Source of the DNA: Ochotona curzoniae
Taxonomy: Eukaryota > Chordata > Mammalia > Lagomorpha > Ochotonidae
Assembly (NCBI RefSeq): GCF_017591425.1
Contig: NW_024467101.1
Span: 11,234,918-11,298,917 of the forward strand
Length of the DNA: 64,000 nt
Direction: 5' to 3'
Of the stretch, positions 1-12,600 are shown piece by piece. How positions within the stretch are numbered: the first letter of the stretch is position 1; each line of letters starts with the position of its first letter. A program made the translations under genes and the position numbers. The notes beneath the pieces are model-generated. The model had not been told where the DNA came from and did not search any database. It saw only the letters and a list, made by a program, of their open reading frames with translations.

Positions 1-1357
1 AAGGAACTCTAATCCCCCTGGAGCAAAACTAACTAAACCCAAATGGATATGACATAAATATTCATCAGCAGATGCAAATGAGATACCACACAGTGGAGGA
101 ATGGATGAGATTACAAACCCTGATGTGGGACCAAGGATCAAGACAAGCTGCAGGGGAATTCAGACTTTTGGAAACTATTTCTGTCAAGTAGGGGAGCTGG
201 AGAAGTCAAATGATATGTTTTCAGGGACATATGCACATGGGTAATTAAAGGCTCATGGGAAACTAAAATTAAAAGATTTACTTTGGTGCAAACATCTTTG
301 AAAATTGTGTGTAATTTTTCCATATGCTCTTTCCACGAACATTTTAAAGATCTCTCTTTTATGTAATAAAGGCTTCTTAATGCATTGTAATGATATACCT
401 CAAATTCTGGAAAGCAATTACTACTAAGAAGGTAAAAGTGGAGGAAATGCAACCACGGGAGGCAGACAAGAAGGCTGGAAATCTGTGGTTAATGTTTCAT
501 TTCATGAGCAGACAGTAACAGACACATGGGCGTTGGTTACATCGTTCTATATTTTACATTAGTTTTTACTCCACCCAAAAGATTCCATATCTATTTTTTA
601 ACAGAGCTAACTTGATGACTACTATAGCTCCGTTGCTGTGCGCAGATAGTAACATATCCCCGGGTTAATATATTTCCATTCCTTCCACTCAAAGTGGTGA
701 GCGTTTCACTTCCCTGGAGAGGCAGAAATATTAACTCCTAGGGATGCTATTGCGCTAGCATCAGGTCAAGGCCTGGCGTTGTGGCATGGTGGGTACATCC
801 ATCACTTGCATCCCATATTGGAGTACCAGTATGAATCCCAGTTGCTTGGCTTCTCATCCAACGTTCTGCTAATGCACCTGAAAAAGCAGTGGAGTCTGGA
901 CCACATGCTTAGGGTCCTGCACTCATGTGGCAGACCCAAAAGAAATTCCTGGTTCTTGACTTCCTTCTGGCCCAGCTCTGGCTATTGTAGCCATTTGGGA
1001 GAGTGAACCAACAGACAGAAGATAATACACTCCCTCATTCTCTCTCTCTCTCTCTCTGCCTTTCAAAACAAATAAACAAGCATAAAAACATTTTTTGAAA
1101 TCTAGAGAGCTAATATACTCTGAGAGGCACTGGCAGGCCACAGTAACTGTAGACATTTACTGGGAATCATACGAAAGAGAAAATGGCCCATTTTCTAGAT
1201 GAAGAAACAAGACCCAAGGCCAAAGTTACACAGCTAGCAAACAGCAGGAACAGGATTCCCAGGCAGACTGCCTCCACACCACGCTTGTTTTTCATGACCA
1301 AGCTCTACGTACTGCCTCCCACTGCACTCCAAAGCAGAACTGAAGGCAGGCGTGTAC
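1..1357 (-). other. SGSM1: SGSM1 intron 23, partial
   Basis: No exon seen. It holds a degenerate mariner-like stretch near 195-350, AT-rich sequence, and a CSINE copy at 769-1098. Confidence 0.7.
769..1098 (+). mobile_element. CSINE (lagomorph tRNA-derived SINE)
   Basis: Begins 'ggcctggcgttgtggcat', has 'gtctggaccacatgctta', 'agtgaaccaacagacaga', a CT-rich stretch and an A-rich tail: full C-repeat layout. Confidence 0.85.
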
Positions 1358-1467
1358 CTGGATCAGCGACCTCATGTTGGCAAAGTGTGTGTCCATGGCG
1401 CCTCCGTGTGGGAAGTTCTGGTTCATTCTTTTCATGAGCTCTGTGAAGCAGCTGAAGGCCAGGGCCT
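1358..1467 (-). CDS. SGSM1: SGSM1 exon 23, last exon present in the window
   Basis: 110 nt encoding [20 protein letters not shown]... to ...FANMRSLIQ, residues 990-1026, ending in phase 0. Acceptor ctttcacag, donor gtacac. The next expected segment (starting ILDSELFELMHQ in human) is not found in 1-1357 on either strand, so the remaining exons lie beyond the left edge. Confidence 0.95.
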
Positions 1468-4400
1468 CTGTGAAAGCAGCACAGTCAGAGGGTCATGCCC
1501 GAGGTCAGATCACTGCCCAGCACCAGGGCAGTGGAGGGCCAAGGGTACTGCATCGCCAGGGGGCGCTAGTCGGCCACACAAGTCTTTTCAGTGGTGCTGA
1601 CTCAGGAAACCAACGTTACACAAGTTGTTCCTTTTTAAAGGTCCCTCCTGGCCTCGCAGGCATCTGGCTCAACAGTCAAGGTTCCACTTGGGAGCCTGCA
1701 TCCCCCATCAGAGTGCCGGTTCAAGTCCTGGCTCCTCTGCTTGTGCCCCAGCTTCTTGCTAACATACACCCTGGAAGATGTCAGGGGACTGACGGCTCAA
1801 GGACTTGAGTCTCCTGTCACCCATGCAGGACACCCAGGTCGAGTTCTGGGTTCCTGGTTTTGACCTGGCCGAGCCCTGATTGTGTGAGCATGTGGGGAGT
1901 GGAGCAGTAGATAAAAGATCTCTCCCCCTGTCTTGGACTCCCTTTCAGATAAAATGAAAATCTTAAATATAAATCTATACAGGGATGGTGGTACAGGAGG
2001 GTAAGCCACTATGTATTGTTTCACATCCTAGGTGTTCTACTTCCAGTCCAGTTCCTGGATAATCCACCTGGGAAGGTGACAGAAGATTGCCTATGTCCTT
2101 GGACTCCTGTCACCCACATGGAAGACCCAGACCCAGATGGAATGTCAGATCTTGGGCTTCCGCCTGGCTCAGTCCTGCTCATTCTGGCCATTTGGGAGTG
2201 AACCAGATGATGGGGTGATCAATTGATATGACTGTATGGTTTTACTCCTGATTTTTTTTTTTTTCACATGGTAAACCATCCTGATGTTTTTGTTACATGA
2301 AATCACCTTTGCTTTCTCAGGATAAATCCCCCATGGCCAGGGGTAAGACCTTTATATATCTAGTTGGTGTCTGTATGTTGGTATTTTGGTGAAGATTTTC
2401 ACATTTACTTTCACAGAGGACACAGGTCTATAAGTTTTCTTGCAATGTCTTTGTCTGGTGTTGGCGTGAGGGCGCCATGCAGGCCAGCACCCTTATGGGA
2501 GGCCCGGGCTCCCACAGTGAGTAGAAATCACTCCCTCCTTGGCTGATGTTTGCCTGACAAAGGCCTGGCAGGGCGTTCATGTTGGGCACTGTGGAACACA
2601 GGAATTCTGATTTCACTAGGCTGTTCACAGGTGGGTATTCCAAGCACCCGTCCTGACCCAGGAACTACCCTGCCCCCTAGTGGAGAGGCAGGCCGCACAC
2701 TCACCGTCATCCAGGATGACCAGCAGTGGGGCCAGGAGGTCACACATGCCCTGCACGTAGCCGATCTCAATGTGCTGCCAGATGTAGCTGCGAGAGAACA
2801 AAGGACTCAGAGATGGCACCCACAACCCTCCCCCTCCCCAGCCCCACATCTGCTCCCCCATTCCCCACCCAGACTACTCCCTCAACCTCCTGCTTGCACC
2901 CCCAGCCTCAGCTTCACTCCCTGCAAGCAGCCATGGGAGAGGCAGCCATCAGGTCGATCTTTCAGAAGCACAGTTCACAGACTCCACTTCCAGGCCCCGA
3001 GAACTCCCCAGGTTCTCAGCCACCTGATGTGATGAGGTTCAACATGGTATGCTTGGCGCCCCACACATCACCTTCACTGTCTCACATGTGACTTAGTAGG
3101 ACAGCTTTTTCTCTATTCACATGGAAGTACTTTGTACAAACATAGCACACATCACGTCTGTCTCTAGCCTGGCAGGTCCCTGTGACATTCTGATCTGCCC
3201 CTTGATTCGTGACAACTTGTATCTAATGAGCATTTGGCCCACAAGACATGCATTGCGTCTTTTAATTTTCAAAGTAATCCCATAAGTTGCATCAGTGTCC
3301 CATTGCACAGATGAGGAGACTGAGGCTGCAAGAGATCAATGACATGCCCAGAACTGTATACCTTACAGAAGCAGCGTGGGAACCCAGGAGGCCTTACTTG
3401 AAGGTATGTGATCTTAACCCTCTACGCTAAATGGGATCTTCAGTTTTCCTCAATTTTTAAGACTTAGTTATTTTTACTTGAAACAGTTACAGAGAGAAAA
3501 AAGGAGGGAGAGAGGAGCAAGGGGAGAGACAGAGAGATGAAGATCTTCTGGTTCACTTCCCAAATGGCTGCAATGTCTACAGCTGAGCTGAACCAAAGCC
3601 AGGAGCCAGGAACTGGCCTCGGTTTTCCTTAATTTTGTCACACCACCAGCTTTCTTTGTCCCATTTTCTCTCTGTAATTTAGTCTTTCAAGAAAAACAAG
3701 TGAATCTTTTAATAAAAAAAATACATATGTTATGCAATATATTATATAATACACAATCAATTGGTTATTGGATTAAGATATCCATATGACTTTAGGGGAT
3801 ATTTACTAAACTGTCAGCAGTCACTCACTAGTTCTGTGTCAGTGACACTGCTGAGTGGCCATGGAAAGAGAACTTCATCCTTCTGTATCATGATTTTCTG
3901 ATTTCCTAAATTGGTTTAGAGCCTTCATAAGCAGGAGCTACTTTTTTCTTCAAGGATTTACTTTAATTTGTAAAATTAAAGATTCACAGAGAGAGAAGGA
4001 GAGACAGAGCAGTATCTACCATGCACTAGTTGACTCCCCCACATGCCCACAACAACCAGAGCTGAGCCAATCTCAAGCCAGGGTCCAGGAGTTTCTTCTG
4101 AGACTCCCATGTGGGGGAAAGGGCCCAAGGACTTGGCCCATCCTCTGCTGCGTTCCCAAGCCATAAGCAGGGAGCTGGCTCAGAAGTGGAGTAACCAGGA
4201 CTTGAACTAGCACTCATACAGGATGCCAGCACTGCAGGCAGAGGATTAATGTGTTACACCACTGCCATCAGCCCCAAACGGAGGTTACTTCCATATTTTA
4301 GAAAACACCAATACACCAATTAATCTTGGATTAAAAAGAAATTGGGACTAGGGTCCTAACACAGTGGGTTAAGGTGCAGCTTGCATTCTATATCAGAAGG

Positions 4401-6595
4401 CTAGTTTGAATCCTGGCTGCTTCACTTCCAAGTTAACTTTCTGCCACTGCATGTGGAAGGACAGTATCTGATGGCTCGAGTGTTTGGACTCCGGCCACCC
4501 AGGTGGGAGACCCGGATGGAGATTCAGCCTCCTAGGCCTGGCCATTATGGTCATTTGGAAAGTGAACCAATGGATGGACAGCCAAAGAGACAAGGTCATG
4601 AGCTCCTGCTGGCTCAGCCTCTGTTGAGCTGGGGAGTTTTGAGCAGTGTGTGTTTGGGGGGGTCCCATCTGGACCTCCACAGCCTCACCCACAAAAGGGG
4701 ATGGCAGTTACCTCATAGGGTTGTTTGCGGACAATGAGATGATAGTACATGCTCAGGGAGGCGTCTGGTATACAGCAAGTGCTTACTAAATGTCCGATGC
4801 CATTGTTATTAATTGTGGGGTAGACTGAGATATGATACCAGGTGGGCATCATGCCAACTGCAGAGACAGAAAGCAGTTATGGCCAGGCTCCCAGCAGCCC
4901 CTGCCTTGCCACCCCTATGCCCTTTGACCTCTTCCTCCTTCTCTCCAGAGGCCGTGCCCGACCCCAGCCACCTGCACATGACGTTGCGCAGCTTCTCCAG
5001 GTTGGCGGGCGTGAAGTACCAGTAGTTGCGATCGCATCTCTGCACGTCCTTCTCAATGCGGTGCAGGTTCACCGTGTACAGGTCCAGCAGTTCTGGCTGT
5101 AGCCCCCAGCAGCAGGGGATGAGGAAAAGAAGAGAAAGATCCCACTGAATTCTCCCACTGGGAAGTAGAATGCCTCTCTGTCCCTCCCAGCCCCTTCTGC
5201 TTTCACTGACATGAGCACCTGCCACTCGGAAGAGTGTTCACTGTTCGCTCATTTCCAGGCTTCCTCTATGTTTCCTAGCAAAGCCTCTTTTGCCATCCAT
5301 CTATGATGGAAAATCTTGCTTATTCCTTTAGAAAATGAGACACTCCCATGAAGAGAATACAACTAACATTCCCATTTTAAAAATAAGGAAACTGAGTCTC
5401 AGAACTAAAAATGGAGCCAGTCCAGTAATTCAGAACTGTTGAACTATCAAAACCTCTTGCGCAGGACCCTCAGAGCATGCCTCACATCAGGGACCCTGAG
5501 ATGGTTGGCACGCTGGGTGTGGCTTCTCCCCTTTTCTTCCTCCTTCCACTCAGATACAGGAAGGAAAAAAAGACTGTGAAAATGGTGATTTCACCCACCT
5601 TCCAGCAGCCCTTGACTGTCATCACTCTAATCAACTATGTAAAAATCATAAAAATAACAATAATTAATAAAAAAAAAAGGAGCCAGTCCTCTTTCATGAA
5701 CACTGAACAAGGAGAAAGAAGAGAATTCCAGTTGTGGTAATGCATTAGACTAGACACCTTAGCCAACAACTGTGATGAGACAGTTCTATGATACAGCCCA
5801 AGAAAAAAAGGGGATAAGGAATATTTAAGGACCAGATATTAATCTAGAGAGGTAAGAAAACAGAGAAGCTCCCTTTTAACCTTGGGAGAAGCTACCAAAT
5901 CACTTTTTTTAAAAAAAGATTTATTTATTTGAAAAGAAGAGGGAAGGAGGGAGAGATGGACACAGGAGAAACCAGGAGAGAGGGAGAGAAGAAGAGAGAT
6001 AAGGAGGGGAGGAGACAGGGGGAAGAAGGGAAATCTTTCATCTGCTGGTTCACTCCCCCAACAGCCACAGCAGCTAAGTGTGTGTGTGAGGCCCAGCCAG
6101 GGGCTAGGAACTGCACTGGGCCCAAAGATTTGTTCAAGCAGTCCAGTCCCTGCCACCCTCATGGGAGACCCAGATGGAGTTCCAAGGCTCTGTGCTTTGG
6201 CCTGGCTTAGTCCCTGGTTCTTACAGGCACTGAGAGAATGAACACTGTGTAGAGGATCTCTCCATCTCAAATAAATTATTAACCGAAGGAAACTGGCCAA
6301 GAACTCTTGGGTGTGGGTAAGCTGATGATAAACCTACAGCAAACCCAGGGCACGTAACATGAGGGCAGGTGTCTGGTCCACATAGCAATGAAGCTGCTAC
6401 ATGGGATGCCCCGGATCAGAGTGCTCCTGATACAACGTCTGGCTCACGCACACCCCGGGAAGCAACAGGCAAAGGCTCAAATAGATGGATACTTGCCACT
6501 CCTTTGGGAGACCCGGATGGAGTTCCTGGCTCTTGGCTTCAGTCTGGCTCAGCCCTGGCTTCTGTGGGCATTGGGGAATGAACCAATGGAGGAAA

Positions 6596-6642
<47 letters not shown>

Positions 6643-9600
6643 CTTTCAAATATAAATTTAAAAATAAATTTTTTAAAAATAAATTTAAAACTTCTAAAAA
6701 AGGAAGAGACACAAAAATGAAAACACACCTAGGGAGGAGAATGTTTTGTTTTGTTTTTTTTTTTGCTAAGAAACAATAAACACTGCCAAAGACATGACTC
6801 ACACACTATAGCCAGGCATACACTGAACAGGCATCTACCCCAAAGATTCTATGAGTATACTGCAAGGATGGGAATGGGACAATGTCACTTGCTTGGCAAG
6901 GGTTTGCAATGGAGGAAGAATTGGAAGCTAAAGCCTTCTCTTCCACTCCAGGGAGTTAACAGATAACTAAAAACAAGACTGAAAAGCTGTGCTGCAGGTG
7001 TGTTAGCAACACAGAGGTCACAACTGACTCATCTCTTGACAGAAAGTAAACCCAAGTCTGAGTGTTTCAGGGGAGGGATGGGAGAGAAGGGACCTTCTGG
7101 GTTCTGCATGAAGCCTTATCTCCATGTCTGAACTCCTCAAACCTCGGGCTTGGATCTCTTTGATAGAAAATAACGAGTCCTTATCAAGAAGATGGATGCG
7201 TAGGACCTGATTCCAAAGATCCCTCTTTTCACCTTGGATTTGATGGGTCTGGATCTAAATACTTGGATCATGGGAGACCCAGAAGAGTGTCTTGGATTTG
7301 AATTTTGCAGCAAGTAAGTGAACTTGAACACTTGACAGACATTGCACCTGAGTCAACACAGTCAAGGCCACTTTCCCTCAAGTGCTTCCCCCCGTGCCAG
7401 CTGCACAGGACGTGGCCTTGTGAATTCTGTGGGCAACTCAGGCAGGAAAGTTCTGCACAGAGAAGCCAGCATCCAGAAACACAAAGGGATTCAGTGAAAC
7501 TGAGATTTTACCCCAGGACTGTTCACATCAAGGTCACATTCTTGGACTCTTCCAGCCATTATCCCAAATGCTTAAGGACAGACATGTATGGAATTATTTG
7601 GGGTGGTCTATTTGTATATTTACGCAATGGCCCAGTTGGGGGATAGACCCAAGTCTATACTTGAAATTCTTCTATGCCTTGTGTACATCTTCTACATAAA
7701 GGTGAGGCAATATCATGCAACACCCTTAGAGCACCTGCTGTAAAAGTGACCGATCCCATGAGATCAGGTGTGGGAGTCTCTACTTGGGGCAGCATGCTGG
7801 CATTTATCATGTTGAGGATTTTGGAGCATTTCTGGTCTCAGAGTTTTAGATTAGGGATGCTCAACCACTATCATCCTCTCTCCCAAGTGGGTCCTTGTTG
7901 GTGGAGAAAATGCTATGTACCAGGAGTCTCATTCTTGGATTGCATTGTACCACTGAAATTGGTGGCCCAGTCCCTGCCCTCCAGCCACCCCGTCCCCTGC
8001 AGCTAACACAACAGAGAGGAGGAGAGAGAGCCTAGGTGACTTACAGAGTAGGTGACGCCACTGGATGACACAGGGGACGCTTCACTGTTGGCAGAAGTGG
8101 CCACGGCCAGCGAGGCCAGGGCAGGAAAAAGACTTTCCATCTCGGGCTCCTCGGACAGGTTGTCCTCACTGTCTGCCCGGCTGTGCTTCTCCGCCTCGCT
8201 GACCTGCCAGCTCTCTATCATGGCACCATCCTTGTCAGGCAGGGCCACGTCTATGCTGCCAGAGATGGACATGAACTCGTCCATGCTCTCGTTGGCCAGG
8301 AGGTCGCTCTCCAGGCTGTCCTGCACAGCCAACTCCTCGCGGGGGGCCTCGTCCCGGGAAGTGGTGGCCTCGCTGCTCTGTCCGTCATCCATGCTGCTGT
8401 CCCCAGGGCGGAGTGCTGGGAGAACATTCCTCTGGGCATCCAAGACACTGTCCTCTGTGCTCAGGCTGGGCTCCGAGTGCTCCGAGAGGCCAGAGGAGAA
8501 GTTGTGGGAAGAAGGATGACCAGAGTCCGGGGAACAAGTGCCGTTGACCACGTTCCCATTGGGGATCTTGGGCTGTTTCTCCTCCAACCTGCCTTCTACC
8601 TCCACTTGCTCCACCTCATCCACTGACTCAAACACCTGCAGACAAGTGCACAAGGACAACGGACTAGGATGTTTATACTGCTTAGGATAGCAAACTAAGT
8701 ATCCAACAGCCACTGGTCAGTTTAAACATGGAACCTGCTGCGTTCCTCAGAGAAGAGTGAGACAGGGCAAGTAGAAGCGAACAAGAGTCCTCTCTGAGTC
8801 CATGCACGCGTAGAATAATCCAGAATGAAACAACAAAAGGACTGAAGTGGGTACTGAGGAAGGTAGGCTGGGGACCTGAGATGAGAGCATAGCCTTTTTA
8901 TTGTACACACTTACACCACATGAATGTAATTCTTTCAAGTAGAAAAAACACAAGTTAACATAAGGAAGGGACTGGGAAAAAAAAGCATACCATGGTCATG
9001 TAGTTGCTAAATATGGTTCAATTTGCAAAAGTGGTTAGATATATAAAAAAATATAAGAAAAAATTATCTTGAGTACATTTGAAAGATTCAATTGCAGCTC
9101 CCTGTGTCCTTAAATCACGTCTTATCACAGACACAAGCCTGTGCCCCAAGTCTCTTAGAAGATTCCTCTTCGGTGTAATGATATTACCAACTTGATTTAG
9201 GATTAATTTCATGAGCTTCTATTTTAAAATTTCTTTTTTATCCTATTGACTTCAATTATGAATATATATATATGTATACATTTAATAGCTATAATATATA
9301 ATAGAGATTCTTGATTCCAAAGTTAAAATGAGAAAATAAGACAAATTCTGAGAAAAGTAGCTTCTTTCTTTCTCCTTCCTGCCTTGGTAATTGTTCTAAT
9401 TATCACCACTATTTTCTTAGTTGCATAACGATACACCAGCTAATATTTCCTCTTTGCTCATAAAAGGATTCTATGCACATTCTCTGCGTTTTTCTTTAAT
9501 ATTGAAGGAGACTGAGTTTATCCCTAATAAGATGGGGGAGCTGCCCAACAATAATTATAACAGTATTTATGAAGAAATTCTAAAAGCACCAACCCCTGCT

Positions 9601-12600
9601 AGATATTATTCCTGTGTCAGGGAGGGCAGGCTGGGGTTAGAGGATCAAAGCAGAATTTAATTTTCTCTGCAACCTCTTATTTTTTTTTTTTACAGGGAGA
9701 ACAGATTTCTTATCCACTATAGTCACATCCATAGACTCACCCAATTGCAGATTAAAAAATATCCAGGGGAATGAGTTTGTACTACACACACCCAGAGTTA
9801 TTTTTTTCCTGTCATTATTCCCTAAACAACACCATCCAGGAACCATTTATGTGGCCTTCATTTTATATAAACTAAAGCCCATGGAAGTTAGTGCACAGGT
9901 TACAGGCAAATGCCTGCACCATTTTGCACAACAGACACGAGCTTCATCTTTGGTAGCCTTGGGAGGGTTCTGGAACCAATCCCCTGTGGATAACAAGGGA
10001 CAGCTGTATTACAGGAGTCGCTAAACAACAACAACAATCCAGTCTCAAGGTTCATAGAAAAAAGCTAGAACACAACCCAGAAAGCAATTGGTTGATGACA
10101 GACATCTACCAGCTGGGAGGGAGGGGCATGGCTGGGTGGGGGGGTGGCCCCTGGGCAGGTCACCTGGGTGCTGCTGCTGGAGTCGCTCTGCAGGCGGATG
10201 TTCTGGCGGCCGGAACTGCAGCTCTGGGATGACTGTGGGAGAGAAGGGCAAGAGGGAGAGGCGGTGAGGCTGTAGGCTGGCCTGGCTCCTGAGAGGCTAC
10301 TGGGCTGCGAGCCGGGGAGTCTGGCTCCAGTTCTACTGCCACCCTGGACAAGTCCCCACTCAAAGACTGTGCTTCTAATCTGTGGGGAGAGAGAAGGGGA
10401 ACTCCACTCTGCTCCCCTGAATCTCCTCACTTTGCCCTCTGGGCTTCCAATCCCACCTCACAGTGCCCCATTTCAAACTGCTCTGTATTGAAGACTGCTG
10501 GCTGATAGTCTAGTTCCACCCACCCGCTTGCACCTGTAACTTGGTTCTGGTCCCACTCCCTCCTGCCCTGTCTCTGCTCACTCTGACACCAGGTTTGACT
10601 GAGAGGCTCTCTTTGGTCCAGGACTTCCAACTCACTTGACGCAGCAGAGGCTTAGTGCTGGGGTATTTCTGCTCTTAGCATATGCCCTCACCACAAGAAC
10701 ATGGCCAGGTTGGCCTGCTGGGCAGATGCAGCAGATGAAGCAGGAGTAAATGACAGCAAACAGGTGAGAAAGCCCACTGAAGAGCAATAAAAACTTTTTC
10801 ACTGATGGGTCACTGACAGCTGCCATCAAAGTGAGCCCCACCAGCCAAGCTCAAGGAAGAGATTTAACTTGGAGCTGAGCTCCTGCTTAAGGTTGTTAAT
10901 AATCCAGAAGTTCTGGGAGAGCAGGCACATCTACCTTGACTGATGGAACATTCTGGACATTTCAAGGACACGCTTGACACCTAGCAGTGTCAATAACTAC
11001 TCAATAACCATTTGTTGAATCCATGGACATGAGATCCCATGCCATTTGCTGCTTCAGATCTTACCTGTGCTACATACAAATCTCATCTAGATGCATGATT
11101 ACACCCATTGTATTGACAGAGACACTGAGGTTCAGAAGCAAAGACACTCCTGGATCTTCAAAGAGTGTGGCTCAAGTTGGAGCCAGGGTCTGATCCCCAA
11201 GTTATCCCTTCCTCAGAAAACCAACTAGGCTAGGAGCGACGCTGTCCCAGGGATCCTGACAGCCAGCCCTTACCATGCCTTGGCTGATGGAGCAGGCCTG
11301 GCCTTCACCCCCATCCACCCAGATCCCCTGAGCCAGCTGCCCGTCACCTCGTTGCTGATGGTGGAGTCCCGGTGCATCATCCGGTGCAGGTGGCTGTCCA
11401 GGCTGGCCCCCGATGAGCATTTGGCCAGGGCAGCCGCGTGGGACTCCCGCTCCCTCTGCCGCACGATGGCCTCACAGCCCAACCACTCAGACATAGTTTG
11501 TGCATAGCAGGCATGGATCTGCTCATCCACCTGCAGGGACATATGTCGAGGTCACCCGGGGTGCCAGGACCTCTGGGTCCAGCCAGCCCCGCTGGAAGAT
11601 AGCATCTCTGACCCAAACCCCACCCCTCAGCTATCCCCCACCATGCTGACAGCGCCTGCTGTGTGGAGAGAAAGCAATGGGCACAGGCACTTTGTACTGT
11701 GGGCACTCAGGGCAGCTGGGGGAGGGGCCTGAGTGGTGCCCTCCTATGCACTTCCCTAACATTCCCACAAATCCTGCAACCTCTCAACTCCCACTGCCAT
11801 CCTTGGCTGCCAGGACCCCTCACCATCCTCCTTCCTCCCAGTGTCCTGCTAGTCCCAGGCCAGCCCCTCCTCCTCAAGTACCTCTCAGCAGCCTCACTTC
11901 TCCCTGCTGCCCCTGCCTCTACCCACCTTAACAGCCTGTGCCCTCCTGCCTAGCTCCTTGTATCCTCGTGGCCTCCCCTCCAGGCTTTTCCTCCTGCTGA
12001 CCCTGCTTCTAGCAAGCCCTGCCTCACCTTCTTGGCCTGGAAAGCAATTCCTTTAGAGCAGCAGGTACAATCAGCTCTTTGATGGGAGGTGAAGGGGTGA
12101 GGGGGCTGCTCTACCCAGCCTCCATCTCCTCTCTGGTTCTTATAAGTTTTTTTTAAGATTTTAAATTTTTATTAGAAAAGCAGATTTATAGAGAGAAGGA
12201 GAGACAAGAGAGAAAGATCTTCCATCCGCTGGTTCACTCCCCAAATAGCTGCAATGCCCAGAGCTGAACCCATCCAAACTCAGGAGTCAGGAGCTTCTTC
12301 CGGGTCTCCCTTGTGGGTGCAGGGTCCCTCCCAAGGTTTTGGGCCGTCCTCCACTGCTTTCCCAGGCCACAAGCAGGGAGCTGGATGGGAAGTGAAGCAG
12401 CCGGGACACGAACCAGCACCCATATGGGATCTAGTGGTTATAAGGCAAGGATTTAGCCACTAAGGCTATCAAGCCATGCCCCAAAAGTACATTTTGTAAA
12501 ATGAAAAACACAGGGGCCAACATTATGGTCTGATGGGGTAAGCTGATAACTTGCAACACCAGCTTCCATATGGGGGCTGGTTCGAGTCCTGGCTGCTTCA

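Larger units (their letters stand above)
1468..2704 (-). other. SGSM1: SGSM1 intron 22
   Basis: Contains two consecutive plus-oriented CSINE copies (1648-1970 and 1985-2215) and a poly-T run near 2250. Nothing else recognised. Confidence 0.8.
2788..4971 (-). other. SGSM1: SGSM1 intron 21
   Basis: Contains a MIR-like fossil (3215-3435), two minus CSINEs, one plus CSINE, an AT-rich patch near 3705-3780 and a MIR-like piece at 4700-4805. Confidence 0.8.
5097..8044 (-). other. SGSM1: SGSM1 intron 20
   Basis: Contains the retroposon 3' module at 5405-5682, an inverted CSINE pair (5908-6290), a CSINE with a GT microsatellite (6360-6660), and a Tigger-like fossil (7645-7872). The rest is unrecognised unique sequence. 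Confidence 0.8.

Noticed and set aside
1..1357. Final SGSM1 exons and 3' UTR
   Set aside because: No sequence resembling the expected ILDSELFELM... segment or the terminal LIENK was found on either strand.
8052..8626. Long plus-strand open frames opposite exon 20
   Set aside because: Antisense shadow of a GC-rich coding exon.
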